The notes beneath the pieces were generated by a model. The model saw nothing but the letters and a program-made list of their open reading frames with translations, was not told the origin of the DNA and made no database searches. A program made the position numbers and the translations under genes. This document shows positions 11,140 through 22,040 of a stretch of DNA of 64,000 bases, piece after piece; the first letter of the stretch is position 1, and every line of letters starts with the position of its first letter. The stretch covers positions 1,495,944,490 to 1,496,008,489 of the forward strand of contig NC_056745.1 in NCBI RefSeq assembly GCF_019279795.1. Direction: 5' to 3'. Source of the stretch: Protopterus annectens. Lineage: Eukaryota; Chordata; Ceratodontiformes; Protopteridae.

Positions 11140-13154
11140 GCATTCTATGAACACCTTCAGGAATGCATGGATCATGCAATCCCAAATAAAACCAAGACCC
11201 AATCCTCCAAATGCAGACATCCTGTCTGGTGGACCCCAGCCATAAACAAACTATACAATAGAAGGAGGAAGCTACTACATGACAGAGCAAAATCCCAAAA
11301 AGGGAAGGCATCTCTGATCAGTATTAGCAAAAAACTATGGGCACTCATAAAATCATCTAAGGCCAGCTTTGAGAGAAAAATTGCACAGGGCACTAAGGAT
11401 AATCACAAGGCTTTCTTTAGTTATGTTAGGAATCTGGGTGGGAATTCCCAGATATGCTCAGAATTAGTCCAAAATGACAAAAAATACACCGAACCCACAG
11501 ACATTGCCAACATCCTAGCTGACAGGTTCAGCGCAAACTCCCCCCCCCCTCCCCACCAAAAGAGCTAATATCTATCCCAGCAGAGTGCTGCCCCCCTGAC
11601 ATCTCAGATGCTCAGGTAAGAGCTGCCCTCTCCAAAGCAAGAAACACAGCATCAATGGGACCAGACTGTGTCCCGGGCTGCATCCTACATGAACTCCAAG
11701 AAGAGCTAAACCCAAACCTAAAACTACTGTTCAATCTCAGCCTTACTACAGGATATGTACCCAAAGAGTGGTGTACAGCAACAGTGGTCCCTCTCCACAA
11801 AGGTGGTGCCTCAATGGATCCTGGAAACTATCGCCCCATAAGTCTCACTAGCTTGGTCTGCAAAGCTATGGAAAGGATCATCATGGACCTTATAAATAAA
11901 GATATTGGGGACCTACAGACACTGGATCCTACCCAGTTCGGCTTTGTTAAGGGCAGATCCTGCCTCTTAAACCTGGTCGATTTCTTTGAAACAGTCACCA
12001 AGGCCATTGACAAGGGGAAGGTGGTCCACACAGCCTACCTGGACCTCGCAAAAGCCTTTGATACAATACCCCACTCGGGCATTATAGATAAGCTCACCAG
12101 CTTAAATATAAACCCCTATGTCACTGGATGGGTTGCAAACTGGCTCAAGGACAGAACCCACAAGGTTAGAATAGCTGGAGCCATGTCAGACTCCAAACCA
12201 GTTACAAGTGGTGTCCCACAAGGCTCAGTCCTGGGACCTCTCTTGTTCAGTATATATTTCTCGGAGGTAAAGGCCAATATGGAAGGACTGTGGCTGACCA
12301 AGTTCGCAGATGACTGCAAACTGGGTGCCATAACAGACTCTCCAGCCGACACAAGCATCCTCCAAAAGGGCCTCATAGAAACAGACAACTGGTGCCAGAG
12401 CCATGGCCTCAAGCTAAACGCCAAAAAGTGTATAGTCATCCTCTTTGGCAAAAACAAAGTGCCCACAAATTACCACATAGGTGGTAATCCATTAAGTACA
12501 GAAGAAGTAATTAGGGACCTGGGGACCCAAGTTGATAGCAATCTCTCATTTGACAACCACGTGGCCAAAGTGGTTAGAAAAACATTTTATATAGCCCACC
12601 TAATCATGAAGGGATTCACATCTAGATCAGCGGAGGTCATCGTGCCTCTTTACTCATCCCTCGTCAGGCCCATAATTGAGTACAATGCCCCTTTTGGGAT
12701 GTACCTTACCAGACACCTGCAGCAACTGGAAAGACCCCAAAAGTACCTCACCAAGAGGATCAAGGGGCTCATACAGATGCCGTATGCTGCCCGGTTAAAG
12801 AAACTCCAGCTCTACTCAGTGGCATACCGCCTGCTCAGAGGCGATCTGTGCCTGACGTATAAAGCCATGTCCAACCCGGAATTAATGGACATGCTGCACC
12901 TCAGAAAATCCAAATCCCATCGAGCTATGTGCTCGAGGGACTTGAACTTTAGCACTGAAATAAATAGGACATGCTGAAGGGACAGATTCATAACCCAGAG
13001 GCTCCCTTCACTCTGGAATAAAATCCCAGTCCAGGTTAGGCAGAGTCCCTCATTGACTCTCTTCAAGAGGAATCTTGATGAGTGGATGGGAGATCATAGG
13101 TTTACCCCGGGTATCACTTCTGTGTCACTGTTAGACAGAGGCACAGTATACTAA
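11140..13154 (+). pseudogene. CR1 ORF2 reverse transcriptase domain
   Basis: The RT is spread over three frames. Bases 11,140-11,568 hold the fingers-proximal linker (WWTPAINKLYNRR). A C-tract near 11,545 shifts the frame, and 11,600-12,977 holds 440 residues with GNYRPISLTSL, TQFGFVKGRSC, AYLDLAKAFDTIPH (motif A), SGVPQGSVLGPLLF (motif B) and FADDCKLGA (motif C). Motif C aspartates are intact. TGA at 12,975 replaces the Trp of the CWRD motif, and the same frame continues to TAA at 13,152 through FKRNLDEWMG. Without the two shifts and one stop this would be a complete CR1 RT. Confidence 0.9.
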
Positions 13155-13277
13155 CCTCGAAAAATGGCATAGCAAAATTAATTTAAAATGGGTGGCGAAA
13201 GCCATACACACTCTGGCTAGGCTTATAAATGCCCTAGGGCAGATAGCCTAGTATGAACCTATGAACCTATGAACCTA

Positions 13278-14101
13278 AGTAATCTGATATCCATAGCAGG
13301 TAGCTGAACAAAAGATGAAAAGGTCAGAGCAGAGAACTCAGGAAACAGGACAGGATCAATCCACCCTGGACATATTACAATTTCTGTGGCATCACTTTTG
13401 AACTTTTACTTTGAATACATTGCACATATATATATACGATATAATGTACAAATATGAAATAAAATAGGGAATTTGAATTAGCTTCACTATTTTTTAAGAT
13501 TTTAGTATACATTTAAAGCATATTTTTATTGGGACTTCAACTCTGTAAACAGAGAACTGTTTTCAACAGTTCCATTTCAAAAAAGTGTTTCTGTAGTGGC
13601 TGTGTATAATAAACCTTTAGGATAAAAGTGCAGAATTATGGTCACCTAACATATGATTCAAGAATTCACAGAAGCATGCTGACAATTTCATCCAAAATGT
13701 TAAAGGGATATTGTAACATTATGCTGAGGACAGCTGCCATTAGCATCTCATGGAAATGGCTTCATCAGACATATCTCTGGGTGTCACATCTTTTAAACAT
13801 AAGAAGTACCTACCTGCTCAGATCACCTTCTAAATTTTAAAATGAATTCATGGAACTTATGTCTATCAAACCCTAAACAGTATGATGACTTGTTAGCAGG
13901 CTTTTATAGAGGTATACTCCATTTCATGAGCAGATGTGTCCTTCTCATTCTCACACAAAGGAAAATATATACGTCATGGATTCAATTACTCTTTCCATAT
14001 TAGTAGTGGTTTGTATAAGGTCTTTGAGTGAAGAGTTCTTGGCCAAAAAATCATGACTACACAGTTTTTGTATACTTGATATTTACTCTTTTATCCCTCA
14101 G

Positions 14102-14105
<4 letters not shown>
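13278..14105. other. No recognised feature
   Basis: AT-rich sequence with scattered short open frames and a short TATATA patch near 13,427. No coding signature or repeat was recognised. Confidence 0.45.
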
Positions 14106-14152
<47 letters not shown>

Positions 14153-14179
14153 ACACACACACATGACACACACACACAT

Positions 14180-14218
<39 letters not shown>

Positions 14219-14239
14219 TGCACACACACGCACACACAG
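14106..14239. repeat. (CA)n microsatellite
   Basis: CA dinucleotide runs with ATGA and ACGTGTG interruptions. The Cys/Val-rich open frames over it are composition artefacts. Confidence 0.95.
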
Positions 14240-14820
14240 TGTATGTTTCTTGTTTTCTGTGCAAGGGGCCAATGATTTGAAAACAGCCCAAAGGTAATCT
14301 TTATCCACCACGGGCCAGATGCATTTTCTTTGGATGTGGTGTGGGTTTCAATGCTGTTTCAATTAATGCGAGTTTCAAGGCCAGAGAAGTTTTAATGTCA
14401 GGTCTATTTTCATGATGAGACAGTATTGCTTTGTTTGTTTAGCAGATGTCTGTTAATGTTTATGCATTGCTTTGCTGCAAAATGTAAAAATAAAATACAA
14501 ATAATAATTGTAGAAGTAAAGCAGTATGCAGATATTAGTATTTATGGTAAATGGGGTGAAATAGCCAGGTAATGAGACATTGGAATGCCTGCAGGGGGAC
14601 ACTGGTGCCATATTTTGGTTGTCTGTTCTTCAGTTAGCTTTTGAAAGTTGGTATCCCACAATTTCTTTGGAGTGGGCAGGGTTACATAATTATGCATGCA
14701 CATTAGATGTTAATCAGCATACAGATTTGTACCTATTTTTCATGGGCCTTGTCCAGATTTTTGATGTTTCCAGGTTGAGAGGTATGCTTCCTATCTGGTC
14801 TCATTCTTAACTCTGAGTTA
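14240..14820. other. No recognised feature
   Basis: No protein signature or repeat was recognised between the CA repeat and the first Penelope-like sequence. Confidence 0.4.
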
Positions 14821-15777
14821 CAGCATGAACTCTTGAATTTGACAGACATGGGATGGAGTGCATGGATATGATTATAGAATATAACAATAAATTAATTGAT
14901 GAAATAATGGCAGATCTCGAAATCGTGAACAATTCAGTCATTCGTGATTTGCAATATGAATAATTTGAATATGAACATATCCACAGTTTCAGGAGTATTG
15001 ATGAAGAGATCAGAAATATTTGTTCCTGCAAAGTTAAGAAGCTTGAGAAGGATAGATGTGAATACAAAGAAAAGAAGGCATACCCCACCCCCCAACCATC
15101 TCAAGCTTGGGGTACCAGATTTAAGGTCAATGCTAATATTCATGCATCGGGTGATGAGCAAACTGACCTGAGACAAGATGTGATGGATGATTTCTTGGAG
15201 GAGGAAAACAAGGACTATTTTTTAGAACATGGGACCACTCCCCAATCCTTGGATATCAGAAAGGATCAGGAACCAGTACTCCACTCAATCAGTCGAAAAA
15301 CAGGAACCATCCCAGGCAGAACTTGAATACAACTCAACAAAACTGGACAGGAGGAACCAGGAGACAGAATGGTGGCTGGAATTACAAGAAGTGGAATTAA
15401 GTCCTTTCCTTGATGTTACTACATGTATGCTACCCCCATGCACCACCATAACAAATTCTACTAGTGATTTCACTATCCACAATTTTTCATCTCTTAACAC
15501 TGATGCTTGTCATGGGAATTTATTTGCTTGAGGTCTAACTTTTGTACCTAACAAACACATGGATGTTGCAAATACACTCATGTATGTTAAGGAATATTCC
15601 AGAAAATTAAATTTCATGATGATGTTTCAAAATGTGGGATCAGCTGTGTAACTATTAAGGATATCCAGCACTTATAATCCCCCAATCCAGCATGCGATTA
15701 ACTGTTTTGAAAAAATCTGTGAGTTAGATATTCGCAAATTGGCACATTTGGATGGCAAGGTAAGAAAACAGGGTCTA

Positions 15778-16149
15778 TATTAGAAGACCAAATGTTTAGG
15801 TGACTGAACACCTGAACATCGATCTTCTAATATCGAAAGCAAAAACGGCGAACAGACGATTTAACCCAGGGAAAGATTTCCCTTGGTCATTCACCGGAGT
15901 TTGCTATTTCCTTACTGTTGAGCGATCTCGGAGTTGGTATATTTAGTTAGGGGGGTATGGGGGGGTACAGTCCCCCATGTCTAGGGGTGTGTGGGGGGGG
16001 TCAAGCCCCCCACTTAATTTAGATGCAAATTATTTTTTTTGTGTTGTGGCTGAGAGACGTGTTTCCCTGGCATGTTCGACATTGTGTGGTTCGATATTAG
16101 AAGATCAATGTTTAGGTGTTTGATCACCTAAACAGTTGGTCTTCTAATA
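15778..16149. mobile_element. Hairpin-capped fold-back element F1
   Basis: A 372-bp element inside the Penelope-like relic. The terminal 25 bp (TATTAGAAGACCAA...GGTG) at 15,778-15,802 recur inverted at 16,125-16,149 with one mismatch. Each end is itself a 55-bp hairpin: 15,778-15,832 and 16,095-16,149. The interior holds a G-run/C-run segment at 15,950-16,012 (GGGGGGGTCAAGCCCCCC) shared with F3 and F4. No open frame is present, so it must be non-autonomous. The flanking TA on both sides could be a TA target duplication, but the termini are TA-rich and ambiguous. Confidence 0.8.
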
Positions 16150-16209
16150 CAGACTTAAGAAACGGTGAGATTAAATGATTCATAAAGCAACAAAGAAATT
16201 AGGACCATG

Positions 16210-16918
16210 CAACCTGACAAAGTGGGGGTGAACTGGTTGTGATGAATGTGTGTGACTATAATATGAAAATAAGGTCCATTTCTGCATCTGACACCTATAA
16301 GGAGGTGTGCAATGTTGCATACAATAGAATAAAGGCAAATCTAAATGACTTATTTATTGACCAACAAATCTTGATTGATGATTATAACTATCTAAATGTG
16401 ATACATCCTAAGATCACCCACATGTCTGGTTTGCCTAAGCTACACAAAAACAAAGATCAACCACCTATGCGACCAATTGTTGATGGCCATGGTTCTATCA
16501 CCCACCCCTTGGCCAAATTTTTGGGCACTAGGTTAAAAAGTTTGATTACCCAAGAGCCACATGTTTGCAGTGATTCATGGGAATTTTTACAAAAAAATGA
16601 ATAACCTTCTCTTCAAATACACATACACCTTTATTGCTGTGGATGTCAATGACTTGTATTCAGTTATTCCTCACAACTTAGGACTGGAATAGTTTTTTGA
16701 ATTTTTGATGGAGAAGAATATCCCACAAGACCAAATTAATGTTTATGTCAATTTAGTGCAGATTGTACTGAAAAATAATTTTATTAAATCTGGAGGTGAT
16801 TTGTTCTTACAACAAGCAAGGGTAGTCATTGGTGCAGTGTGTGGAGGTCTTTTTGCCAACATTATTATGATACAATGGGGAAAAAGTTCTTATCTAACTC
16901 CCCTTTTTTGCATCATGT
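16210..16918 (+). pseudogene. Penelope-like reverse transcriptase fragment
   Basis: The 121-residue frame at 16,239-16,604 carries the fingers motifs typical of Penelope-like RTs: a Leu-Pro-Lys-Leu-His-Lys box, then Arg-Pro-Ile-Val, then a Ser-Asp-x-x-x-Phe-Leu box where the family has SYxRDTxDFL. A stop separates this from VDVNDLYSVIPHNLG at 16,630-16,690. The frame from 16,705 gives a palm segment with QARVVIGAV...GLFANIIM, equivalent to the family's QxxGxAMGxxxAPxxAN. Motif A aspartate is kept; motif C is not reached. The family is clear, the subfamily is not. Confidence 0.75.
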
Positions 16919-17187
16919 AGGGTTAGGGCTTGGGTTAAGGATAGTGGATAACCCTACTAGGTATCCACTATCCTTAACTCAAGCCCTAACCCTAAGGTCT
17001 GTGACTACCACACCACAATGGAGGACATAGGTCCGTGACTACTGCAACCGTGGAGGACATACAATTTCCTCCACTGTGGTGCGGTAGTCATGGACTTTAG
17101 AGTTAGGGCTTGGGTTAAGGATAGTGGATAGCCCTACTAGCTATCCACTATCCTTAACCCAAGCTGTAACCCTAAGGTCCGTAACCA
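16919..17187. mobile_element. Nested palindromic fold-back element F2
   Basis: Two similar hairpins lie at about 16,923-16,989 and 17,103-17,169. Each has arms TTAGGGCTTGGGTTAAGGAT / ATCCTTAAC(C/T)CAAGC of about 27 bp and a 13-bp loop. Between them, GACTACCACACCACAATGG and CCACTGTGGTGCGGTAGTC pair as an inner stem. The whole ~270 bp therefore reads as one long imperfect inverted repeat with hairpins at both ends. There is no coding capacity. The termini have no sequence similarity to F1 but the layout is the same. Confidence 0.75.
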
Positions 17188-17207
17188 TTCGCTCAAGTGG
17201 TGCTCGT

Positions 17208-17345
17208 GAAAGTGCAGTAGGTGGACTGGGCACTCCAAATTGGCCATAGGAGTGAGTGTGCATGTGAGTGGGTGGTGTGGAAGAACAACTGCAGCAAGGC
17301 TAGCCACCTGGTGGTGTAAACCTTAGCTCTAGATGCTTGACACCC
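17208..17345 (+). mobile_element. V-SINE internal fragment
   Basis: GTAGGTGGACTGGGCACTCC and AAATTGGCCATAGGAGTGAG match the post-V-domain part of the minus-strand SINE at 52.7-52.9 kb (GTAGGTGGATTAGACATTCT, AAATTGGCCTTAGGAGTGAG). The head and 3' tail are missing and the right boundary is unclear. Confidence 0.6.
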
Positions 17346-17665
17346 TGACCCCATTTGCAAAAATTGGAAAAAAAGGTTGTAGATGGGTGGATGGTTCAAA
17401 AGGCACACAAATCTATATTCCTGCTGTATACATACAAGTACTCTACAATGAAACACATGCACTAACTCTGGCTTCATTCCCAGTTTAACACACATCTTTG
17501 AAAGTTGCTGAAATTACTGATTCCCTGACCAAGCCCAGCAGCTCTGCACAGTGGCCATGACAATGGACTGTGTCGTGATTCTGTTTTAGAAATCACACCT
17601 CCATATCACTGCACTCGTTAGTCATATCAGCATACAATTTCTGCAGCTGAGCCACATCTCTTGCA

Positions 17666-17801
17666 AGTCAAGACCACTTCTTTTCCCAGCAGTTAGACCA
17701 AGTCAAGGCCACCTCTTTTCCCAGCAGTTAGAGCAAGTCAAGACCACCTCTTTTCCCAGCAGTTAGAGCAAGTCAAGACCACCTCTTTTCCCAGCAGTTA
17801 G
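17666..17801. repeat. 35-bp minisatellite, ~4 copies
   Basis: Unit AGTCAAGACCACCTCTTTTC followed by CCAGCAGTTAGAGCA. Starts at 17,666, 17,701, 17,736 and 17,771, with only a few substitutions between units. Confidence 0.95.
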
Positions 17802-18220
17802 TATTACAAAATGTTAATCAGAAGACATGCTTTTGCAATACCTGTGGTCTATTTTTAGGAATCCAAGAGTATGTTTACACTCAATCATATGACTTAAATG
17901 AGTTCCACATGCTTTTAGTGAAATAATTGAGGCATATTAGTTTCAAATAGTGTATACTATGATAAAAGACCCTACATGGGATTTACTGTACTCTTTGCTG
18001 CTACCTCATAATTTTTACAAGTCTGCAATGTATTGCTGTAATATAACAAAGTTGTTATACCCCACAAGATTGTGTGCTCTCCGTTTTTCAAAGACCACTT
18101 TCAAAAATGTTTCCCCAAATCACTGTTTTGTTTTGAAATTTAAGATGTTTATTTTTTTAGTCTTTTTAACTAGATAGCTTTGTACTGATTACATAGTTTT
18201 CTCAGTCACTCATTGTGCAA
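17802..18220. other. No recognised feature
   Basis: Sequence between the two 35-bp minisatellites. No coding or repeat signature was seen. Confidence 0.4.
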
Positions 18221-18385
18221 CAGTAAGGTGTCAGAATCAAGCACAGATTGTTGAACAGTAAAGTGTCAGAATCAAGCACAGATTGTTGAACAGTAAGGTG
18301 TCAGAATCAAGCACAGATTGTTGAACAGTAAGGTGTCAGAATCAAGCACAGATTGTTGAACAGTAAAGTGTCAGAATCAAGCACA
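18221..18385. repeat. 35-bp minisatellite, ~4.7 copies
   Basis: Unit CAGTAAGGTGTCAGAATCAA followed by GCACAGATTGTTGAA. Starts at 18,221, 18,256, 18,291, 18,326 and 18,361. An A/G change in CAGTAA(A/G)GTG distinguishes units. The sequence is unrelated to the other 35-bp repeat 420 bp upstream. Confidence 0.95.
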
Positions 18386-19790
18386 TATCTACAGAGTAGA
18401 AGTCTGTAGCAGTTTGCAGAATTATTTGGTTGTGCCATGATGCCAGAGAAGTTAGGGTTAATTTTTTTTCAGGAGATCAGTACAGTTGCCCAATTTCATT
18501 TCTGTATATGATATACATATCAAAATATCTCAATGCCAAACATTTGGTTTTGGAATGACAATTTGTCTTGCCTAGTAAGCAGATCAGAAAACCAAGCAGC
18601 TGTGGTCATGCCCTCTGTGTGGGAATGTGGGAAGCTAGAAAAACGTAATACTGGAAATTACAAATGTTTTAATGTTTATGCCTTTGGTTTACTCCACTTT
18701 GCAAGTTATAAACAGAACCTCTTTCAGTAATGTAAGCTAATCTTCCTGGCAAAAAATGCAGTATAACAGGAACTTTAGAATATAATGCTATAACTTAAGT
18801 GCTTTGTATGCCCAACAAAGTGTTATAAAACCACTATTGGCTCTACATAATGTTTTGTCGATGATCTCTAGAAGGCTTTATGTGCAGTAGGTATAAGTGA
18901 AAGAAAAACATAAAGTTTCATACAATTTTACACTGCAAATGTTAAGTTGTGTTCAAAAATGTTTTAGAACAAATGAAGTTCTTTAAACTCATGTTAGTGC
19001 TTACGCAGATGAGTATTGTGAACAGCAAAACAAGACAGATGTAAACATTTGCTTTCTGGATAGTATACAGCTTACTGTAGACAGCTGTAACTACACCTCA
19101 GAATGCCACAGCCTGTGACTTGATATATTCTATGGCAGCTGTCCTACATGTTTGATTGCAGAGGTCACTATACTGACAATAATGTTATTGTCAAAGTGCA
19201 GTCAGAATTAAGTGATAATTGCACATTAGTTAGGAAACATTATGTATTTTCAATGTTATAGTGTCCTTATGGAAACAGAAATGGAAAACAATAATATCAA
19301 AATCAATAGTAATAAGAAAAAGTCCTACAGTGGGCTCATGTTCCTTTCAGAAGCCCACTACTCACGGGATTGGTTCTGACTACAGCAAAGCATGTATCTA
19401 AGAATGAATGAGTGAATAAATGAATAACAGAATAAAGTTAATGTTACTACTTTTCAGTTATTAAACATGTATGCATAACCAGATAATATTTTTCTTCACT
19501 TAGCTTCTGTTATCTTTTGATCTGATAGCAATCCCAGCAGCTGGTGATACAACTCTCTTTCAAAGAAAAAGAAAAGGCAGCTAATCACTATAATGGAATA
19601 ATTGATTCAAACTGCACATTTAACATAGTGACATGTTTGGTTTATTCATCTGATAACTGTGTGCGTGGGCTGGTCAAGGGTCCGTTTTCATCCATGACCT
19701 AGTCCACTGATACTGGAACATAGAGATTGATGACAGATGACAAAGTTAAAAACTACAGACAATCCACACATATGTTAAGACACATTCCAG
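18386..19790. other. No recognised feature
   Basis: AT-rich sequence with short frames only. No exon-like or repeat signature was recognised. Confidence 0.45.
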
Positions 19791-19794
19791 TCCG

Positions 19795-20947
19795 AAGAAG
19801 TTCTGTCACTCAATAAACAAACTACTATCTCCAGGGAACCCATCTTCACCAAACCCCTTCCCTAACAAACCTTCTAATGAAACTGCATCCCTACTCAACA
19901 ACTTTTTCAACGAAACAATAAAAAAGCTTACTAAGCCAGAAACTCTCGATATTAAGACTCCACCTCCCACCTCATCTCTTCCCTCATTCTCCCTAGCACC
20001 TGCAGCAACTTCCTTCATCAGATCACTTTTTAACAAATTCAAACCTTGTCCCCCACTGGCCAACAAATTCCGTCCATTATTTCTCAAACATGCAGCCAAA
20101 TCCGTAGCATCCCCTGTATCTATACTTATCAATAGACCCATCCAAGAAAATACAGTACCAGATATCTGGAAAAAAATCTTCGTAATACCCCTCCACAAGG
20201 GAGGAAATTCTACAGAACCCTCAAATTACAGGCCTATTTACATATTATCCCCCTTATCCAAGATACTGGGAAATGTATACATAGACAAATACTAAACCAC
20301 CTCTTACAGGCAAACCTAATTACACCCACACAGCATGGTTTCCAACCTTTGCACAGTACTACCACTGCCCTCCTATCTTTCACACACAAGATTGCCCAAA
20401 CCAGAGATAATAATAAACTCATATCAGCTCTATTCCTTGACCTATCCAAGGCATTTGATACTGTTTCCCATCCTCCTAAACAAACTTTCCAACCTACAAC
20501 TCTCTACCTCCACTACCTCTTGGTTTAACAGCTACCAGTCCAACAGATGGCAAACATCCTTCTCCCCTTTCCATCTTCTTAAGACTGGGGTTCCCCAGGG
20601 CCTGGGCCCCCTACTTTTTAATATATTTACGAACAACCTCCCCATCTCCTGCCCCAACTCTACCTCAATACAGTGCACAGACAATTCTGCAATTAACACC
20701 TCTGACAATATACATCTCCACACTGTCACTCAACAATTGCTGCACCAAGTAGAACAATGTCAAACTGAAAACCTGCTTTGCAACCCCAAAAAGACCAGGC
20801 TGCTCCTTTTCTGTCCAAAAACCTCAATCCAGCTAAAGACAACCTCACCATCTCATCCTTAGATAATGCAATTATCACCACTGACTCAAACACCAAATTG
20901 ATTGGAGTTACTATAGACGACCAATTAAAATTTGACCTACATATCTT
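19795..20947 (+). mobile_element. L2-type LINE, 5' segment of split copy
   Basis: An open frame at 19,800-20,290 and frames after it encode an L2-clade RT: RPIQENTVPDIWKK, VIPLHKGGNSTEPSNYRPIY, TGVPQGLGPLLFNIF. The block where motif C should lie reads CTDNSA instead of YADDS(T), so the active site is lost. The copy stops after GACGACCAATTAAAATTTGA, and homologous sequence resumes at about 22,041. It aligns by eye to the L2 at 53.9-55.9 kb. Confidence 0.8.
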
Positions 20948-21185
20948 AAGGGGATAAATATAGTAACAAGTACAGAAAACTCATGGAGGAACCTCATGTC
21001 GGTCAGGATCTGATGGAGGAATGGTTAATGAGAGGTGAATTTAAACCAAAAATTGAAAGGTTAATTTTTTTCAGCCAAGGATTGTAGACTATGCACACAT
21101 TGGTTTACAAAGCCCATTGAATATGTGGGAGAAATAGACAAATGCAGGTTCTGGAAAACAAAACTGGAAACGGTCACACATCATT
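20948..21185 (+). other. Unidentified insert between L2 and CR1
   Basis: These 238 bp match neither the L2 before them nor the CR1 after them. One frame reads YRKLMEEPHVGQDL then MEEWLMRGEFKPKIERL before a stop at about 21,087. The Lys/Glu-rich composition looks protein-like, but I do not recognise the family. It could be part of another element or a chimeric segment picked up during the CR1 insertion. Confidence 0.4.
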
Positions 21186-22040
21186 AGTCACAGTCTCAAA
21201 CTGAATGCAAAGAAATGCATCATCTTTGGCAAAAACAATGTCCCCTCACACTATCAAATCAGCAACAATATCCTAAGTACCCATGAAGTGGTTAGGGACC
21301 TGAGATCACAGGTTGACCGTGACCTTAACTTCAACCCCCATGTGTCTACCATTGTAAGGAAAGATTTCAAAATACCTCACTCAATTAGTAAAGGCATCAC
21401 CTCAAGAGAAAAAGAAGTTATAACCCCCTATAGCCGGCACTTATTTGGCCCATAATTGAGTATAATGCCCCATTCGGTATGTACAGTAATAAGCACCTAC
21501 AACAATTAGAGAGACCTCAGAGGTTTCTAACAAAGAAGATCAACGGTTTCCAGCATGTGCTTTATACAGACCAATTAAAATCCATGTCACTACACTCCGG
21601 ATCATATAGACTTCTTAGGTGAGACTTATGCCTGGCCTACAGAGCAACCCAAGACCCAAACCTAATGAACTTACTGCATATCTGTAAATCAAAAGGGACT
21701 AGGGCCACCCATTCTAGGGACTTAAATATGGCCTGCAATTTAAATAGGACATGCTGGAAGGACAAATTTATCTTCCAGCAACTGCCACTTCTTTGGAACA
21801 AGCTACTAATTCATGTGAAACAGACCACCTCTATGACACTGTTCAAGAGGAACCTGGATGAGTGGATGGGGCATCCTAAATTCTTACTGAGGATAGCACC
21901 CACAACCCTCCATGGGTAGTCATCACTAGATGCAATCTTGGGTATTGACTAGTATCTCTACGGTATTACATTAAGTTGAAATGGCTAGGCTTAAAATGAT
22001 CTCCGGGTCGATAGCCTAGTAATGTCCTATGATCCTATGA
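21186..22040 (+). mobile_element. CR1-type LINE, 5'-truncated (copy 3), nested in L2
   Basis: Begins mid-RT at SHSLKLNAKKC, continues through VVRDLRSQVD, IIEYNAPFGMY, LERPQRFLTKKI and a clean frame at 21,665-21,919 with CWKDKF and FKRNLDEWMG. It ends with GCCTAGTAATG and TCCTATGA 8-mers. A stop (TGA) at about 21,620 and a shift near 21,435 are visible. L2 sequence resumes directly after the tail, so this CR1 inserted into the older L2. Confidence 0.85.

Larger units (their letters stand above)
9387..13277 (+). mobile_element. CR1-type LINE, most complete copy (copy 2)
   Basis: The order is ORF1 (zinc-knuckle-like region, then an SGNH/esterase domain), ORF2 (apurinic-type endonuclease, then RT), and a 3' UTR ending in GCCTAGTATGAA followed by CCTATGAA 8-mers at 13,242-13,277. 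This is the standard CR1 arrangement. The RT box FADDCKLG is intact at 12,302-12,325. Disabling changes are an in-frame stop in ORF1 at 10,187, broken frames in the endonuclease at about 10,400-10,590, a shift at about 11,110, a shift at the C-run near 11,545, and Trp-to-stop at 12,975. It is not active as it stands. No clear target-site duplication was seen, which is usual for CR1. Confidence 0.93.
14825..16918 (+). mobile_element. Penelope-like retroelement relic (copy 1)
   Basis: Frames between 14,830 and 15,770 give a Lys/Glu-rich region and then GLTFVPN...DVANTL...SRKLNF, which matches the N-terminal conserved block of vertebrate Penelope-like proteins. After a 372-bp inserted fold-back element the RT continues at 16,239 with GLPKLHKN, PPMRPIVDGHGSI and PHVCSDSWEFLQK. 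FIAVDVNDLYSVIPH (motif A) and QARVVIGAVCGG (motif B-like) then occur in shifted frames. Several stops and frameshifts are present and no GIY-YIG domain is seen downstream, so this is a dead 3'-truncated copy ending where a second fold-back repeat begins at about 16,919. Confidence 0.78.

Noticed and set aside
16919-17187. Telomere-like TTAGGG sequence
   Set aside because: TTAGGG occurs singly within hairpin arms and is not a tandem array.
17666-18385. CRISPR-like array of 35-bp repeats
   Set aside because: Repeats are directly contiguous with no spacers, and the context is a vertebrate genome.
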